Assembly: GCA_009617715.1 (NCBI GenBank)
Contig: VTFK01000097.1
Span: 124,001 to 188,000, forward strand
Reading direction: 5' to 3'
Length of the DNA: 64,000 nucleotides
DNA from: Plectrocnemia conspersa
Lineage: Eukaryota > Arthropoda > Insecta > Trichoptera > Polycentropodidae
A model generated the notes under the pieces. It did no database searches, was not told the origin of the DNA, and saw only the letters and a program-made list of their open reading frames with translations. Of this stretch, positions 22,201-32,228 are shown in pieces. Numbering within the stretch: position 1 is the first letter of the stretch; the number at the start of each line of letters is the position of its first letter. The translations under genes were made by a program, and so were the position numbers.

Positions 22201-25200
22201 CATAATGGCCGTTTCTTCATTATGTAATTACGACCGGTGTATCCGGAAGGTATGTATAAGATAGAAAATGTGTATTGAAGCGCGCGCCTACTACAGTCCG
22301 TACCGAAATTTAGTACGTGTAATAAATTTTATAAAAAACAATAATTACACACCATTTGATAGTGGAATCTAAATGTACCGATTTAGAGATTCGAATGAAG
22401 AAATCGAAAAATATTTCTATAATAAAGAGTTTATTATGTTATATTGAACTCATTGAGATAAATTTGCAACATCATTGAGGTATTCTCAACGTTGTCTTGA
22501 GGATATGTTACCTGTATGTCTTGTTTCTTGTTATCAAATTAAAGCAGTTTACATTTTTTATATATCCTGTATATTACCAACAAGTCTGTATGTTTTTAAC
22601 ATATTCTTTTAAGTAGGTATATATTATATAATATTATAATTGGTTATGACTTTTTTTCGTACGATTAACGTACATTTTTAATTTTAATATCATATGAAGA
22701 TATTCCTTACTGCATCAATTCAGTGTTAGCATAGCCAGTAAATTGTAGAGAGCATTAATATATATATATTTTTAATTTTTGTGTGTTATAAATTGATTTT
22801 AAATCCTAATTAAAGGATTGGGTAAATTTTTAAAGCTTATGATAATAAATCAATTATATATATACTATATGTATATGGCGATGGTTTTTTAGATACACAG
22901 TTTTGGTTCCCATTAATTGCATTTAATAGATATAATTTTTAAGTGTGTTTTTTAGTGTAAGATAAAAATATAAACACTTTTTGCATTGATTGGTGTCTGG
23001 CGATGAAACGTTAGTAGTCTTCGAGAAATTAAAAAAACGTTTCAAAATCAAAATCTACTAAAAAAGGTAATGATTTGTGGTCGTATATTATGAACTTCTG
23101 TAATCCGAGTAAACAATTTTAGGGGAACATTTTTGTTAAAAATTTAAAAAAGTAACTCCTATCTTGTAGTGATAATATTACATTTTTTTAAATGTCTGGG
23201 ATTTAATATATCATCCACAATAACCTACAGGCATTACTACCTCAAACTTTCAATTATTCAGATAATTACACAATTTTATAAATCAAAAATAAATAACGAA
23301 AATTAACACTTTACTTAAATATATTTTGCATCACAGCATCCAAAATTTTAAAGATAAAAAATATAAACTCGCAGATCGATGGGGCACTAGCATATCAACT
23401 GTTGTAAAATATATAATTACTTTAAAATAAAACAAATCGTAAAATCTTTTGCAGCATTCTAATCTAATTATCTAATTGTTTAAATATTTTTTTATTGTGA
23501 ATCTTTTAATTCTTTGTATATACTATATATTTACAATGATTTATTTCACTATACAAAATGTATTGTATTTAATTCGCTTTAAAACAATGCTATACTATTA
23601 ATTCATAACCATTTAAAACTAAGCGGATATTGTGGAAGAGCATTATTTCCGCGAGGGCGAAATCCACGCAAACTACGATTTACACAAATCACTCCAACTA
23701 TGAGTTATTTATAAGCGTTTCAGTTTTAATTTGACATTTTTCGTACCATACAATACAATACGAGTATATGTTCATGGTTATCGTTTCACAATCACATCTT
23801 CGTATACATCCAAAGTGTCAAATGGCTTCGATCATATCTTTGATTTCTCAATAGGTGTCTTTTATCCGTCCTACAAGAAATTCGCAACAATGACACCAAA
23901 GCTATATGAGATTGGTATATAACCTCTTTCGTTCTTATGAAATATCGACGATTGTTATCGACCTGTGTGCCTCAAATGGACTCAATAAAACCGACACATG
24001 TTTAAGAGCTTCACTATGCGTGGATTTAATCATAAGGTGTGAGTTCTTATTAATTCTGAAACTATTTTATTGCCAATCTCTGCCTCAATAAATGTATAAT
24101 GTCTTTTCTTATCTGAATAAAATCAAATCATGCATTGTCGTTATGATAATAGCCTTTCAAGTATTGTGAACAGAATAGACATTTTCCAATATGATTTCCT
24201 CGCAGATTCTATAACAACGACGACAACGTAGGTTGGTCAACCGACGATTTGGCCGACAATAAATCTCGTTCAGAATTCATTCTGGTTTGTCACAATGCAA
24301 GGATCATAAGGAACGGCCATGTGATTTATATGCCATTGACAGGGCTAGAGAGCACCGATAGGCCGCATTGGAAATCGCATTAGCGATTGTTGCATTGAAA
24401 TGCAATTTGCATCGTTGACGGCTTGCTGCGCCCATCGACGGTTCAACTCATGATGATGTAGAGATCACCATTGTTGGCTATTTGCATAGTTGAATGGGAA
24501 ATTTATATGGAAAGAAAACGCTTTATAAAAATGTTTAACCCCATTAATGACCATATTAAATTTACGAGGGATATTTGAAAACTAAAGATACAGCGTCTAG
24601 AAAATATTTTTAAATCATTTTCAACAGTTCTGTATACTTTTTTACATTATTTATATATTATAATTAATGATGAATCGTTAAACGTTTTTCACAGCTAATG
24701 CAGTTCCCTCCTTTTTTATAATGAAAGTTTTAAATTTACAAACTAATTTTAACATTTGTCTGTTCATAACGCCATTGATTTGAACATTAAGAAATTGTTA
24801 ATAAATTTAGCAGCAGTATTTCAACATCATAAATGGTTCACTGAACGAACTTTCCTCAAGGTAGAATTAGGTATTGTCTACGTAGGCCTGGTAAACTCCG
24901 CACGTCACGCGGACTCTATCGAAAAACTTTTTTAATTGATTAAAAAATCGTTTCCATTTTCACTAGCCTTGTATCTTTACTTTACGAATATACGCTGACT
25001 TTCTGTGAGGTCTCAAATTTTAAATTAAATTAAAATGTGATCCGCAAAAGTTACGACTCTTCAGATTAAAAATTGTGGTTTGACTAAGGTGGTTCACACT
25101 GGTGAGATTGTCTCGTCACGGTATCACTACGCCATTCTAGTAAATTAATTTACTTACCTTCTAAAATATTGTCCCATTGAATGACTATATTCTTGTCTCT

Positions 25201-28200
25201 GTCAGTGCGGGAATGTTCATGCCAAAATCCTAGTGCGTGCAAAAGTTCATGTTGTACAGTCCCACGTCTGGCCAAACAGTTTCTTCCTCCGAGAGAAACG
25301 TCAACCCGGCCTCGTTTTGGTTTCCATCCCACTGGTGCTGAACACCTGTAATAAAATAATATGTGCATTTAAAACAAAAGTAATTTATGATAATCATAGG
25401 TAATTTTTTTATATTTAGAGTCGATGAAGTGATTTTCTTTTATGAATTGAATAAAAATCATTCCCTTCTTTATTTGTATTAGCATTGAAATATATCGCAC
25501 ATTAAGCTGCAATTTTTTATAACTTGCTTTAAGGCATGTCTTTTCGTTCTCGATGAGTGTGAATGAGTGATTATTGGTTTTAAGATAACCATAGAGTTGC
25601 GATATTCTCTTTAGAAACCATAATTTTCGTATAAGCTTTCTTTAGAAAAATTCTGAAATTTAATTGATTGTGTAGTCAAAATATTTGGAATGTTTTAATA
25701 ATAAACTGCAATATCATTCAAAACAGTTTTAAGATTTAATTTTATTATTTTGAATATTTTATTCATGGACTGTCATTTTCTAAAAGAAAACCGGTTAAAA
25801 TGAATTAAGCGGTGCAACCAGCACGATAAATCAGTGGTATAGTCTGAAAGACTTTCTGAAAGGTTCGAATCCTATTGTTTTACCAGTTAATTTCTATCGT
25901 ATCTATGAGATCAGAATTAGTAAGTATTAAATAATTAATATTTGGATCGATCATAACAAATTAGATTTTGTAATTTAAATGACAAATATCGTGATAAATT
26001 ATTATATAAAATATAATAAATTAGTTTGTGCATAGTGCTATATATTGATTAAAATCTTTGATTCGATTTCAATGTCTAAATTGAAATTGCATTGTACTAA
26101 ACCCCATTCATTTTACAGCCGAAGAATAAACAAAGTATGTAAATTAATTTGATTAATATCAAACAACCTTAGTGATGCATAAATTGTATTTCTATTCATT
26201 AAATTAATCTGTGAAATTATTTGCCTTAATTATTTCGCATTTTGATTAACCCTTAATTATTTTGCAATTAATCCATGCTGTCATACTATTCTTAATATGT
26301 ACCTTTATTGCCACATCTCAAGTATATCTGACTCGCTGAATCTACATCACCTTTATTTATCAAATCCCGATTTGATCGATGAAGCCCATTTAGTCAAATC
26401 TATCGCCTGTTATAAATCACATTCGCTCATTACGACTTCAATTCATCACACACCATAGACATTCATCTTTCAAACCGCACAATGTGCGTGTATCAAATAT
26501 GCACGATTGTAATTTTTCAATTTGATTATGCGCGTTATAAATATAATATACCAAATCAAATATTTGATCGTCGTAAATTATCGCCTCCCTAAAAACTAAA
26601 CAACTTCTCACACCTTTCCGACTGTTTGCCGAAGATAAACATCCTTTGGAGTGTTTGGTGTTTAAATTGCGTTATTGTTTAAACAAACAGCAACGCGAAA
26701 GTTAAAAGTGCAGTTCCTGTTGGCGTGGTAAATACGAACAAACCACTCTACTCACTCGGTAAAAATTGTTAAAAACAGAAAATAGAGACTCATATATTCA
26801 ATTTAATAAAATGTTAGTGCACATTTTTAACTGATTTACATTTAACACCACTGCACGCCTCGTTTTCGTTTTTTAATGCACAAACCATAAAAGCGCAGTA
26901 CGTCTGTTAAAATTACAGCACCAAATCGTGTTTAGGGAATTTTAATAATGTATTGAATTAAACGCATTAAACTTATTGGGTTAAACACTATATCTGATGG
27001 GGCATTCTTTGTTGAAAAGATCGTGACTGATTATTTTCGAATTTGTTTATGGTTGATCATTACATCTTTTTTTATGGACGAAGAACAACGACGCAAAGCT
27101 CAAATGATATCCAAGTAAAAAAATACGAATTAATACTAAAGAACTATTCTTTGTTCTCCTGCCTAAGCTCATAATGTATATTTACTAAATTTTCTTAGTC
27201 ACTTAATCAATACCTAGTTAAGAGTGCAGTGCTATCTGCGCGGGCAGATTAATATTGAATATCGGCCTAGACATTTTTGTCAAAATTGGCTCAGTTACAA
27301 ACCTTTTAGACTCGATAGTGAAAAATATTACATAGTATCATATATAATATATACATAAATATGGAAAAATCACAAAATATTTAAATAAAGTTCTCGTAGC
27401 TAATATTACATATGTATGTATATCAATGTGCAATGCCGGAATTCCTTGACAATAGTTGGATTATCAACAGCTCTCCTAAGTAGTTTTAAGAAATACTTAG
27501 CGAAATATAACTTTCTGCGAGAATTCAGCGAATAATATCCAACGCTCCTAATAAAAGGCGCTGGGACCCAAAAAGGATAATAACCGAATAGACCCATATA
27601 AAGGAATCTTAAGAACCATTTTTTGAATTTTTTGATTAAGAGAAAGTATTTGGTTACTCAGTGATTTAAAAAATTATAGATCCTGATTTATAAACACTTT
27701 CAACTTAAGTCTCACCGGATACAATTACTGACGGATCGTCAAAGTGAAACGCGTTTCTCATAACAAAGTTGAGCAGCTGGAAAGATTTTTCTCAGACGTC
27801 GTTTACGCATAGAGAAAACCTCAACGTGCTCTCAAAAGTTATTCCGAGATCTTTCGTGAAAGTTTCTCTAGCCAAAACGTAAGCACCGAAAACATAGGAA
27901 TATTTTTATCGTGAATGAGATCGAGTAAATGACATAATATGGTATTTGCCGACACTAAAAAGCAGACGGTTGAAAATATAATTAATACCATTAACTACTA
28001 TGTATTCCAACAAATATTCTGATTTAACTAGTTGCATTGTGCAAAAAAATTAAATACATGTTACTTAAATTGTAATCTTTTCGAGAAAGTGGATGACGTT
28101 TCATAATTTTTCATCATTATTCTCAAGATAAAAGTTTTTTGTTATAAATTAGAATAATACAGGTAAACTTGCAAATTTAATTTCAGTAAAGATATTTTAG

Positions 28201-31200
28201 TATTGTGGTCCCCACATATTATGCTATTTTTAACAGTATAATTTATTATTATTGCAAATCCAATACATAAGCAATATTTATTACATATTTATATAATGCT
28301 TGGACAAAAAGTGTAAGGTAGTTTTCAATGTATTTTAATACTATTCCTAAAATACTGCAATTTTCCACTAAAATGTACAAAGAGGAACATAAATATGATT
28401 CGATAGTTGTACGATTTTATTCGATTTGCGTTACGGTTCGCATTGTATAGCAACCAATAATCGCATTACCGATAACAGTTAGCCCATTGACAAATGTAGC
28501 GTCACGGATAACCCTGCACGCCATAATCGGTCAAAAGGTTCAACACAACTGGCGACCGTAAATGTTATGTAGCATATTCACTTTGACTGTTCTTACGCCC
28601 ACTATTGCCAAGAACCACACGGATGCCTGGTTTGAGACCATAGCCTTTATTATCGACAAGAAAAATGCTCCCCTCTGTCGGCGACAGTGATAAAGCCAAT
28701 GTGGGTGGAAGATCAGCCCCGAGAAGAAACGTGGGTTAAGTAAGAAGAAGAAATCTGGTGCAGTCATTATCGGCGATTTTAATGCGCCGATGATGCTGCA
28801 CGACCGAGAAATCGTTAGCCTGTTATCTTTCATCGACTATGGATTTTGAGTGTATATGTCGAGGAATATTAATTATCTGTTACACCACTTCAGATACCCA
28901 AGGGCCTGGTCGTTTTATCTCGAAATAATATCTGTCGGACAATTAGTCAAGTCGACGTCAAAAACACTCGATCTTTGAACATGGCTTTTAAAATAATCAA
29001 ATAAGATGCTTTAACTACAGTGGCAGGACATCAAAATTGACTCTCTGAAATCAGACATCAAGATAAATACAATTGTAAATAGTATTGTTAAAAATAAAGA
29101 TTTTTCCAATTTTCATTGATAATAAATCAGTACCATTTGTAATACACTATAATTAATATACTATTCAAGATTTATTCAAAGTTTTACAGCATCTTAATTA
29201 GATTACTAATAAATATTTTTTTTTTTTCTTAAGAAAATGCAATCGATTAATGAGTCGCAAATTTTTACGAATTGGTATTGTCTTAAGTGAGTTCAAGGTA
29301 TTTTTTAAATTTTAATTATAAATGAAGAATTAATGTATTGTTCGGTAAAGGTTTTAATGGATTACCCTAATTATTATTGCGATTATATATTTATAAAAGT
29401 TTGCTAATAGAATATGTGAAAATTACATTTATTTTTATTAAGCTAATGTTTGTGTAGTTGTTGAAATTCATACGGTAGTTGTCTTTACTGGTGTTAAAAC
29501 AGTAATCAAATATAAACCGTAGTTCCATAATTTTACATAAACGCTATCTCAACTTTCTTCAATATACATTATATTATTTTAACATCCTTTAAATAATTTA
29601 AAACTTCTTATAAAGCTTCTAATGAAGTTATAATTTTTTTATTTATATTGTAAGATTTATGTCATATGTATTTCTGATATTTCTTTAATAAAAAACATTT
29701 ATATTTAAAAAAAAAACAGAATATTTTAATGCTAATTGGATTGTTGCGTGTTGTTTTAAAGTTTTTCAGTAATATTTTGTGGGGTTAACCATCAAAAGGT
29801 ACAATTTTTTTCATGTATTGACTATGAGAAAAACATTGTCGCATACTATGCGTTAAAATCGCAATATACAAAAATTGCATTAGTCTTTACGGCCTGCTGA
29901 GGCTTTTGTTATCCCAAAAAGTGAATACTGTACGTAACAATAATATATTTCTTGTATGTATTTAAAATTAAAAATACACGTTTCAAATAATTACAGTATA
30001 AAGTAGATATAACTCACTTAATTTTACTTAAAGAAATAAATATATAAATCGAGACTGCGTTTGCGCCTTGTATTTCCGCCAATGCTTAACTTTTAGCACA
30101 ATGAACTACTTCGACGCGAGCCACAAACACAAAAAATCTGCAGCACATTTCAAAAACCACCTTTCGGAATTGACTTTTTTTACGATCTGACCATTACGAT
30201 TTTATGGTATATATTCGGTTGTAAAAGATTAAATTCTACAATTGCTAATATATGAATGTTACTGCAACCCATAAAACACAATAACTTTAATGGCAATAAA
30301 AAAGTGTCGGTATGTGATTCGATTTGTGAACATTTTTATTTAAAATAACTTACGATTTCTTCTTGTTTCTGAAGTATAAGTAAGTCGACTGGTCCACCCT
30401 TGGTAAGAACTTGACGCAGCTCACGTTGTGAAAGTCCTCGATAGCATCCATGACTACTTGCCTTTGAGAGTCGCTAAATTCTGAGCTGAAATTGTAATGA
30501 ATCACCTTGTTTGGCCATGTGAGACTGTCCTTTAGCACTAGGTTTCTAAACTCCTCGTTTTCTTCACTGTAATTCTAAAAAATATGATAAAAAGGAGGTG
30601 CATAATTAAAAAAGCTATTTCGCAAGAACACGTTACCATATCATGTGTTGATAGACTGACCTATTGAAAACTCGTTCACGATAATAACTTAATAGGATTC
30701 GTTGTCATTATTACGAATACTAATTATGCTATACAAACATACATAATGTACCGTTACTTTAAACCTGACATTTTAAAATGCATTTTCTCACTACCAATAC
30801 ATATTCTTATATAAAATTCAAAACGTATATTTTAATTAGGGAAATATTATATTTTTTTCGTTTTTATAAATAATATGTGTTTTTTGTATTTTTTTTATAA
30901 ATAATACGTGTATATTTAATATACATTCCTTACTATTATGATATTAATTTTTAAAAACTAAAATGTAAGACGTATATCTAAAATAATTGTTCTTAATTTT
31001 ATGGAACTATATGTTAAATTGCATCAAAAACTATATGTTAAATTGCAACAACAATGATACTATTGTAGGCGTTTGTTAATATTATTAATTTTCTAAATAA
31101 CACTACAAAAAAATTGCACTTATTACTTTTATTTTCATAAAGATATAATTGATTTTGCCTTTTTTATTTTTTTTTAACACATTTGTTTACACCCGATAAC

Positions 31201-32228
31201 AATTTTTGCTACAAAGATTTAATAATCTGATTTATATGTAAAATGATGTGCTGATTTACCACTCCTGCATTGGTAGCTATGTATCAAAAATGGATAATAT
31301 TATTTACCAGCCGTATAAAATTGCCTACTGTATAGAAAACTATGCATTAAAAAAATATTTCTTTATAAATCAGAGTTTTAATTTCAGCAATGTAATGGAT
31401 ATAGATACACCTATAATTATAACAACTCTATATTTAATAATAATAATTTTAATTTTATTAAAACTATACTATACCAAAAAATTTCCCTTTTAAAAATAAT
31501 GAATTCTATAGCTCAATTCAGCTTTATTTGTATTTATTCAATATGTAAAACATATCATAGTAATCATAAATATATTAGTATTTTCTCTGAGAAAATAAAT
31601 GACGGTATCTTAATATTAAAACCCTAATATAAAAATTTATTATTATTTAACTGTGTAATACTTGTGTAAAATTGTCGTAAAAATATCATCCCAAACCCGA
31701 TATTTTGTTAAAATTCTTCAATTTAATTAAAAATGTAAATAACTTAAGCATAATGCTTTATTATATGAATGCAACATATGTATATGATTGTGTATATAAA
31801 AGTAAATCTTGAAAAATATGGTAAGGGTTCTTCTATATACGTTTAATGATTATTAATTTGGTTTTTGTATCGACTACAAATACTTCAAGATAACCAGAGT
31901 ATTCGAACACCTCTCCGTCCTCTCGTGTAGACAAAGGTGTCGAAGATTAATGAACGTAAATTCGTCTCACCGTCGGGCTGAGTGCGTATTCATCTCCAAG
32001 AACGATATCTCCTTCAAAGAACTCCCCCTCTTCGCCGAAGTCTTCATCCTCTAGCACGTCGTCTGCGGCGTCTTTATTAACCTCATCAATCATCGGTTTA
32101 TCCTCGTCGCACTTATCACAATATTTCACAAAATTTGAGCCATTGTCCACTGGCATCGAAGGGCACTTCACGAACAGCACCGAAAAGCACAATAACAGGT
32201 ACACACCCCTGACCTTACTCGGTGTCAT
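7271..32228 (-). CDS. Secreted astacin (M12A) zinc metalloprotease
   Basis: Four minus-strand exons join in frame with GT-AG introns: 32228-31971, 30574-30354, 25345-25158 and 7662-7271, giving 352 residues. The start is the first ATG after an in-frame stop and has a GCCGCCATG context. Residues 1-22 form a signal peptide. An acidic propeptide carries FEGD (71-74), matching the astacin aspartate-switch motif FxGD that caps zinc in the zymogen. The catalytic domain starts near residue 96. It shows the zinc site HELLHALGFWHEHSRTDRD (192-210, with H192, E193, H196, H202), the Met-turn SVMHY (247-251) and four conserved cysteines (139, 161, 183, 297) expected to form two disulfides. A 55-residue tail lacks EGF, CUB or ShK modules. 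All catalytic residues are present, so the enzyme looks intact. Its substrate is unknown; nas-type and seminal insect astacins are the nearest named groups. The last intron is 17.5 kb and full of transposons. Confidence 0.93.
10100..10142. repeat. 43-bp perfect A/T palindrome
   Basis: 20-bp arms at 10100-10119 and 10123-10142 are exact reverse complements with a 3-nt spacer. The outer arm is ACAAAACATATTTTT. It is capable of hairpin formation and has no recognised element. Confidence 0.85.
10154..10216. repeat. Degenerate short tandem repeat based on TGTCCG
   Basis: About four spaced copies of (T)GTCC(G/A)(G)AAA occur at roughly 15-17-nt spacing just after the palindrome at 10100-10142. An isolated TGTCCG also occurs near 9947. 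The origin is unclear. Confidence 0.45.
11315..11535 (+). mobile_element. tRNA-derived SINE, copy A
   Basis: The head has a tRNA-like A-box region (GAGTGGTATAA near 11331) and a perfect B-box (GGTTCGAATCCC near 11371), followed by a non-tRNA body. The same head and body recur at 25812-26008. The body recurs inverted near 44325 and 59821. The head lacks a clean full cloverleaf, so a functional tRNA is unlikely. Confidence 0.7.
11594..11602. repeat. Left 9-bp target-site duplication of the MULE-like element
   Basis: ATAGAGAAT immediately precedes the left inverted repeat and is repeated exactly at 18183-18191 after the right inverted repeat. Confidence 0.9.
11603..12048 (+). repeat. Left long terminal inverted repeat of the MULE-like element
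   Basis: The outer part (to about 11782) is a degenerate array around GTCATAAGAGCGCT, with GCGC cores spaced about 15-20 nt apart. The inner part includes TAGGCGGTAAA, TATTTTATGTGCCAGAGCG and TACGTACATACGAAAGTAT. All are found in reverse complement at 17745-18182. Scattered mismatches indicate age. The inner boundary is approximate. Confidence 0.88.
12068..12183. repeat. Tandem duplication of a ~55-bp unit
   Basis: Two near-identical units (about 12068-12122 and 12129-12183) share ACTATATTTTTAAATTTATT followed by ACAATTTARGTGAARCTCGTAAAA. It lies inside the MULE-like element, just inward of its left inverted repeat. Confidence 0.8.
12180..12600 (+). pseudogene. Internally deleted DUF4371/hAT-type transposase relic
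   Basis: An open stretch at 12180-12479 (no start ATG) reads HICATIQLK, later RIDDFFSAQFK, then LIDVICFLSKQELSFRGHSE and GNYVELLYFLSESD. This matches the KQELSFRGHxE...NxGNYxELLxxL block of zf-TTF/DUF4371 hAT-like proteins. Directly after its stop, in another frame at 12481-12600, comes RLSALALISIEKKTL, matching the hAT C-terminal dimerisation motif RLSxLALLSIE. The catalytic middle of the protein is absent, so N-terminal and C-terminal pieces are fused by a large internal deletion. It is a different hAT lineage from the element at 13267-16655. It sits inside the MULE-like element, either captured or inserted before that element decayed. Confidence 0.75.
13259..13266. repeat. Left 8-bp target-site duplication of the nested hAT
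   Basis: TTTGTTAC precedes the hAT left end and is repeated exactly at 16656-16663. Confidence 0.93.
13871..13956. repeat. 30-bp direct repeat, two copies 56 bp apart
   Basis: Identical 30-bp units at 13871-13900 and 13927-13956 begin ATTAGTGTATTGAAAATATT. The intervening sequence is TTA/ATT rich. It lies downstream of the transposase reading frame inside the hAT. Confidence 0.85.
14048..16086 (-). pseudogene. hAT-family transposase, frameshifted
   Basis: The first ORF (16086-15118; an alternative start at 16017 is more typical) has a zinc-finger-like block with CVKCIIC and HLSHKAH, then the hAT catalytic motifs LIVDESTD and MLTSDGAAVMLGK. A run of 16 A residues on the coding strand near 15151-15166 coincides with a frameshift. 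The continuation NGVAAMLKG lies in the next frame, and HCVAHREDL (about 15090) needs another shift. WLSRHF follows in the ORF ending at 14741. The frame then moves again to the ORF 14795-14499 and to 14470-14048, which holds the hAT dimerisation motif SSAECERGFSLMNAIKSRSR. At least four frame changes disable it. Domain order and the element's ends show it was once a full-length transposase of about 650-700 residues. It resembles the ZNF862/KIAA1586-like hAT group. Confidence 0.88.
16656..16663. repeat. Right 8-bp target-site duplication of the nested hAT
   Basis: TTTGTTAC is an exact copy of 13259-13266. Confidence 0.93.
16691..16729. repeat. Very GC-rich perfect hairpin (15-bp stem)
   Basis: GCGTCCCTTCCCCCG (16691-16705) is the exact reverse complement of 16715-16729, with a 9-nt loop. 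It sits in an otherwise AT-rich element, 28 bp from the right end of the hAT duplication. Confidence 0.9.
17745..18182 (-). repeat. Right long terminal inverted repeat of the MULE-like element
   Basis: This is the reverse complement of 11603-12048, with scattered substitutions and small indels. It includes the GCGC-cored degenerate array at about 18008-18182. Confidence 0.88.
18183..18191. repeat. Right 9-bp target-site duplication of the MULE-like element
   Basis: ATAGAGAAT exactly matches 11594-11602. Confidence 0.9.
18265..18447 (+). pseudogene. Jockey-like non-LTR reverse transcriptase fragment
   Basis: The translation includes GMKSITYIFNAILRVAYYPD followed by QWMVAEIIMIPKAGKD. This matches the N-terminal RT block of Jockey-clade retrotransposons (YIFNAILRLxYFPxxWKxAxIIMIPKPGKD). 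Only about 55 residues survive. No endonuclease or remaining RT motifs follow, so it is a fragment, lying just outside the right end of the MULE-like element. Confidence 0.75.
18610..19140. promoter_or_regulatory. Intronic CpG-rich island with NRF-1-type site
   Basis: This is a sharp GC/CpG-rich block inside the AT-rich astacin intron. It has an alternating CG/CA/TG tract (about 18747-18795) and a perfect GCGCATGCGC palindrome at 19106-19115, the NRF-1/Ewg consensus. Overlapping ORFs on both strands have arginine-rich, low-complexity translations and look like composition artefacts. It could be a promoter or first exon of a nested or non-coding transcript; no downstream coding exon was found to pair with it. 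Confidence 0.4.
19141..24170. other. Astacin intron 3, middle part, no gene seen
   Basis: I see no recognisable exon or complete transposon. A GC-richer patch at about 22010-22100 and the patch 21060-21560 may be decayed repeats, without diagnostic motifs. Confidence 0.5.
24180..24490. promoter_or_regulatory. Complex non-coding tract, candidate intronic enhancer
   Basis: A block of balanced composition lies in AT-rich intron, without an open frame. It contains TGCAATTTGCAT (octamer-like ATTTGCAT) and several GCATTAGCG/ATTGAATG-like words. This is only a compositional hint of a conserved regulatory element. Confidence 0.2.
24948..24996. repeat. Dispersed ~49-bp repeat, copy 1
   Basis: It shares about 43 of 49 positions with 62207-62254, including the exact core ACTAGCCTTGTATCTTTAC followed by CGAATAT. 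The parent element is unknown. Confidence 0.7.
25812..26008 (+). mobile_element. tRNA-derived SINE, copy B
   Basis: The head ACCAGCACGATAAATCAGTG and the B-box GGTTCGAATCC near 25861 match copy A at 11315. The body (GAGATCAGAATTAGTAA, GGATCGATCATAACA) matches the body of copy A. It lies in astacin intron 2. Confidence 0.72.
27406..27597 (-). pseudogene. Non-LTR reverse transcriptase C-terminal relic
   Basis: The translation includes SVGYYSLNSRRKLYFAKYFL followed by KLLRRAVDNP. This resembles the post-RT block LxxLSLExRRxxxDLxFLYKLLNGxIDxP of CR1/Jockey-like elements. No other part of the element is visible nearby. Similarity is by eye and short. Confidence 0.5.
28697..28848 (+). pseudogene. 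Possible retrotransposon endonuclease fragment
   Basis: A short open stretch contains SGAVIIGDFNAPM followed by a Leu-rich end and a stop. The IIGDFNA motif is characteristic of the APE-type endonuclease of non-LTR retrotransposons. About 50 residues remain. Confidence 0.4.
30575..31970. other. Astacin intron 1
   Basis: This is AT-rich intron between exon 1 (donor ACG|GTGAGA) and exon 2 (acceptor TTTTTTAG|AAT), read on the minus strand. No other feature is seen; the plus-strand 81-residue ORF at 31248-31493 is AT-driven and unconvincing. Confidence 0.6.

Larger units (their letters stand above)
26009..30353. other. Astacin intron 2, remaining part
   Basis: Apart from the two retrotransposon relics at 27406 and 28697, no exon or RNA gene is evident. 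The splice sites at 30353 and 25346 bound a single intron, because exons 2 and 3 join within the conserved astacin core at Ser160. Confidence 0.55.
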
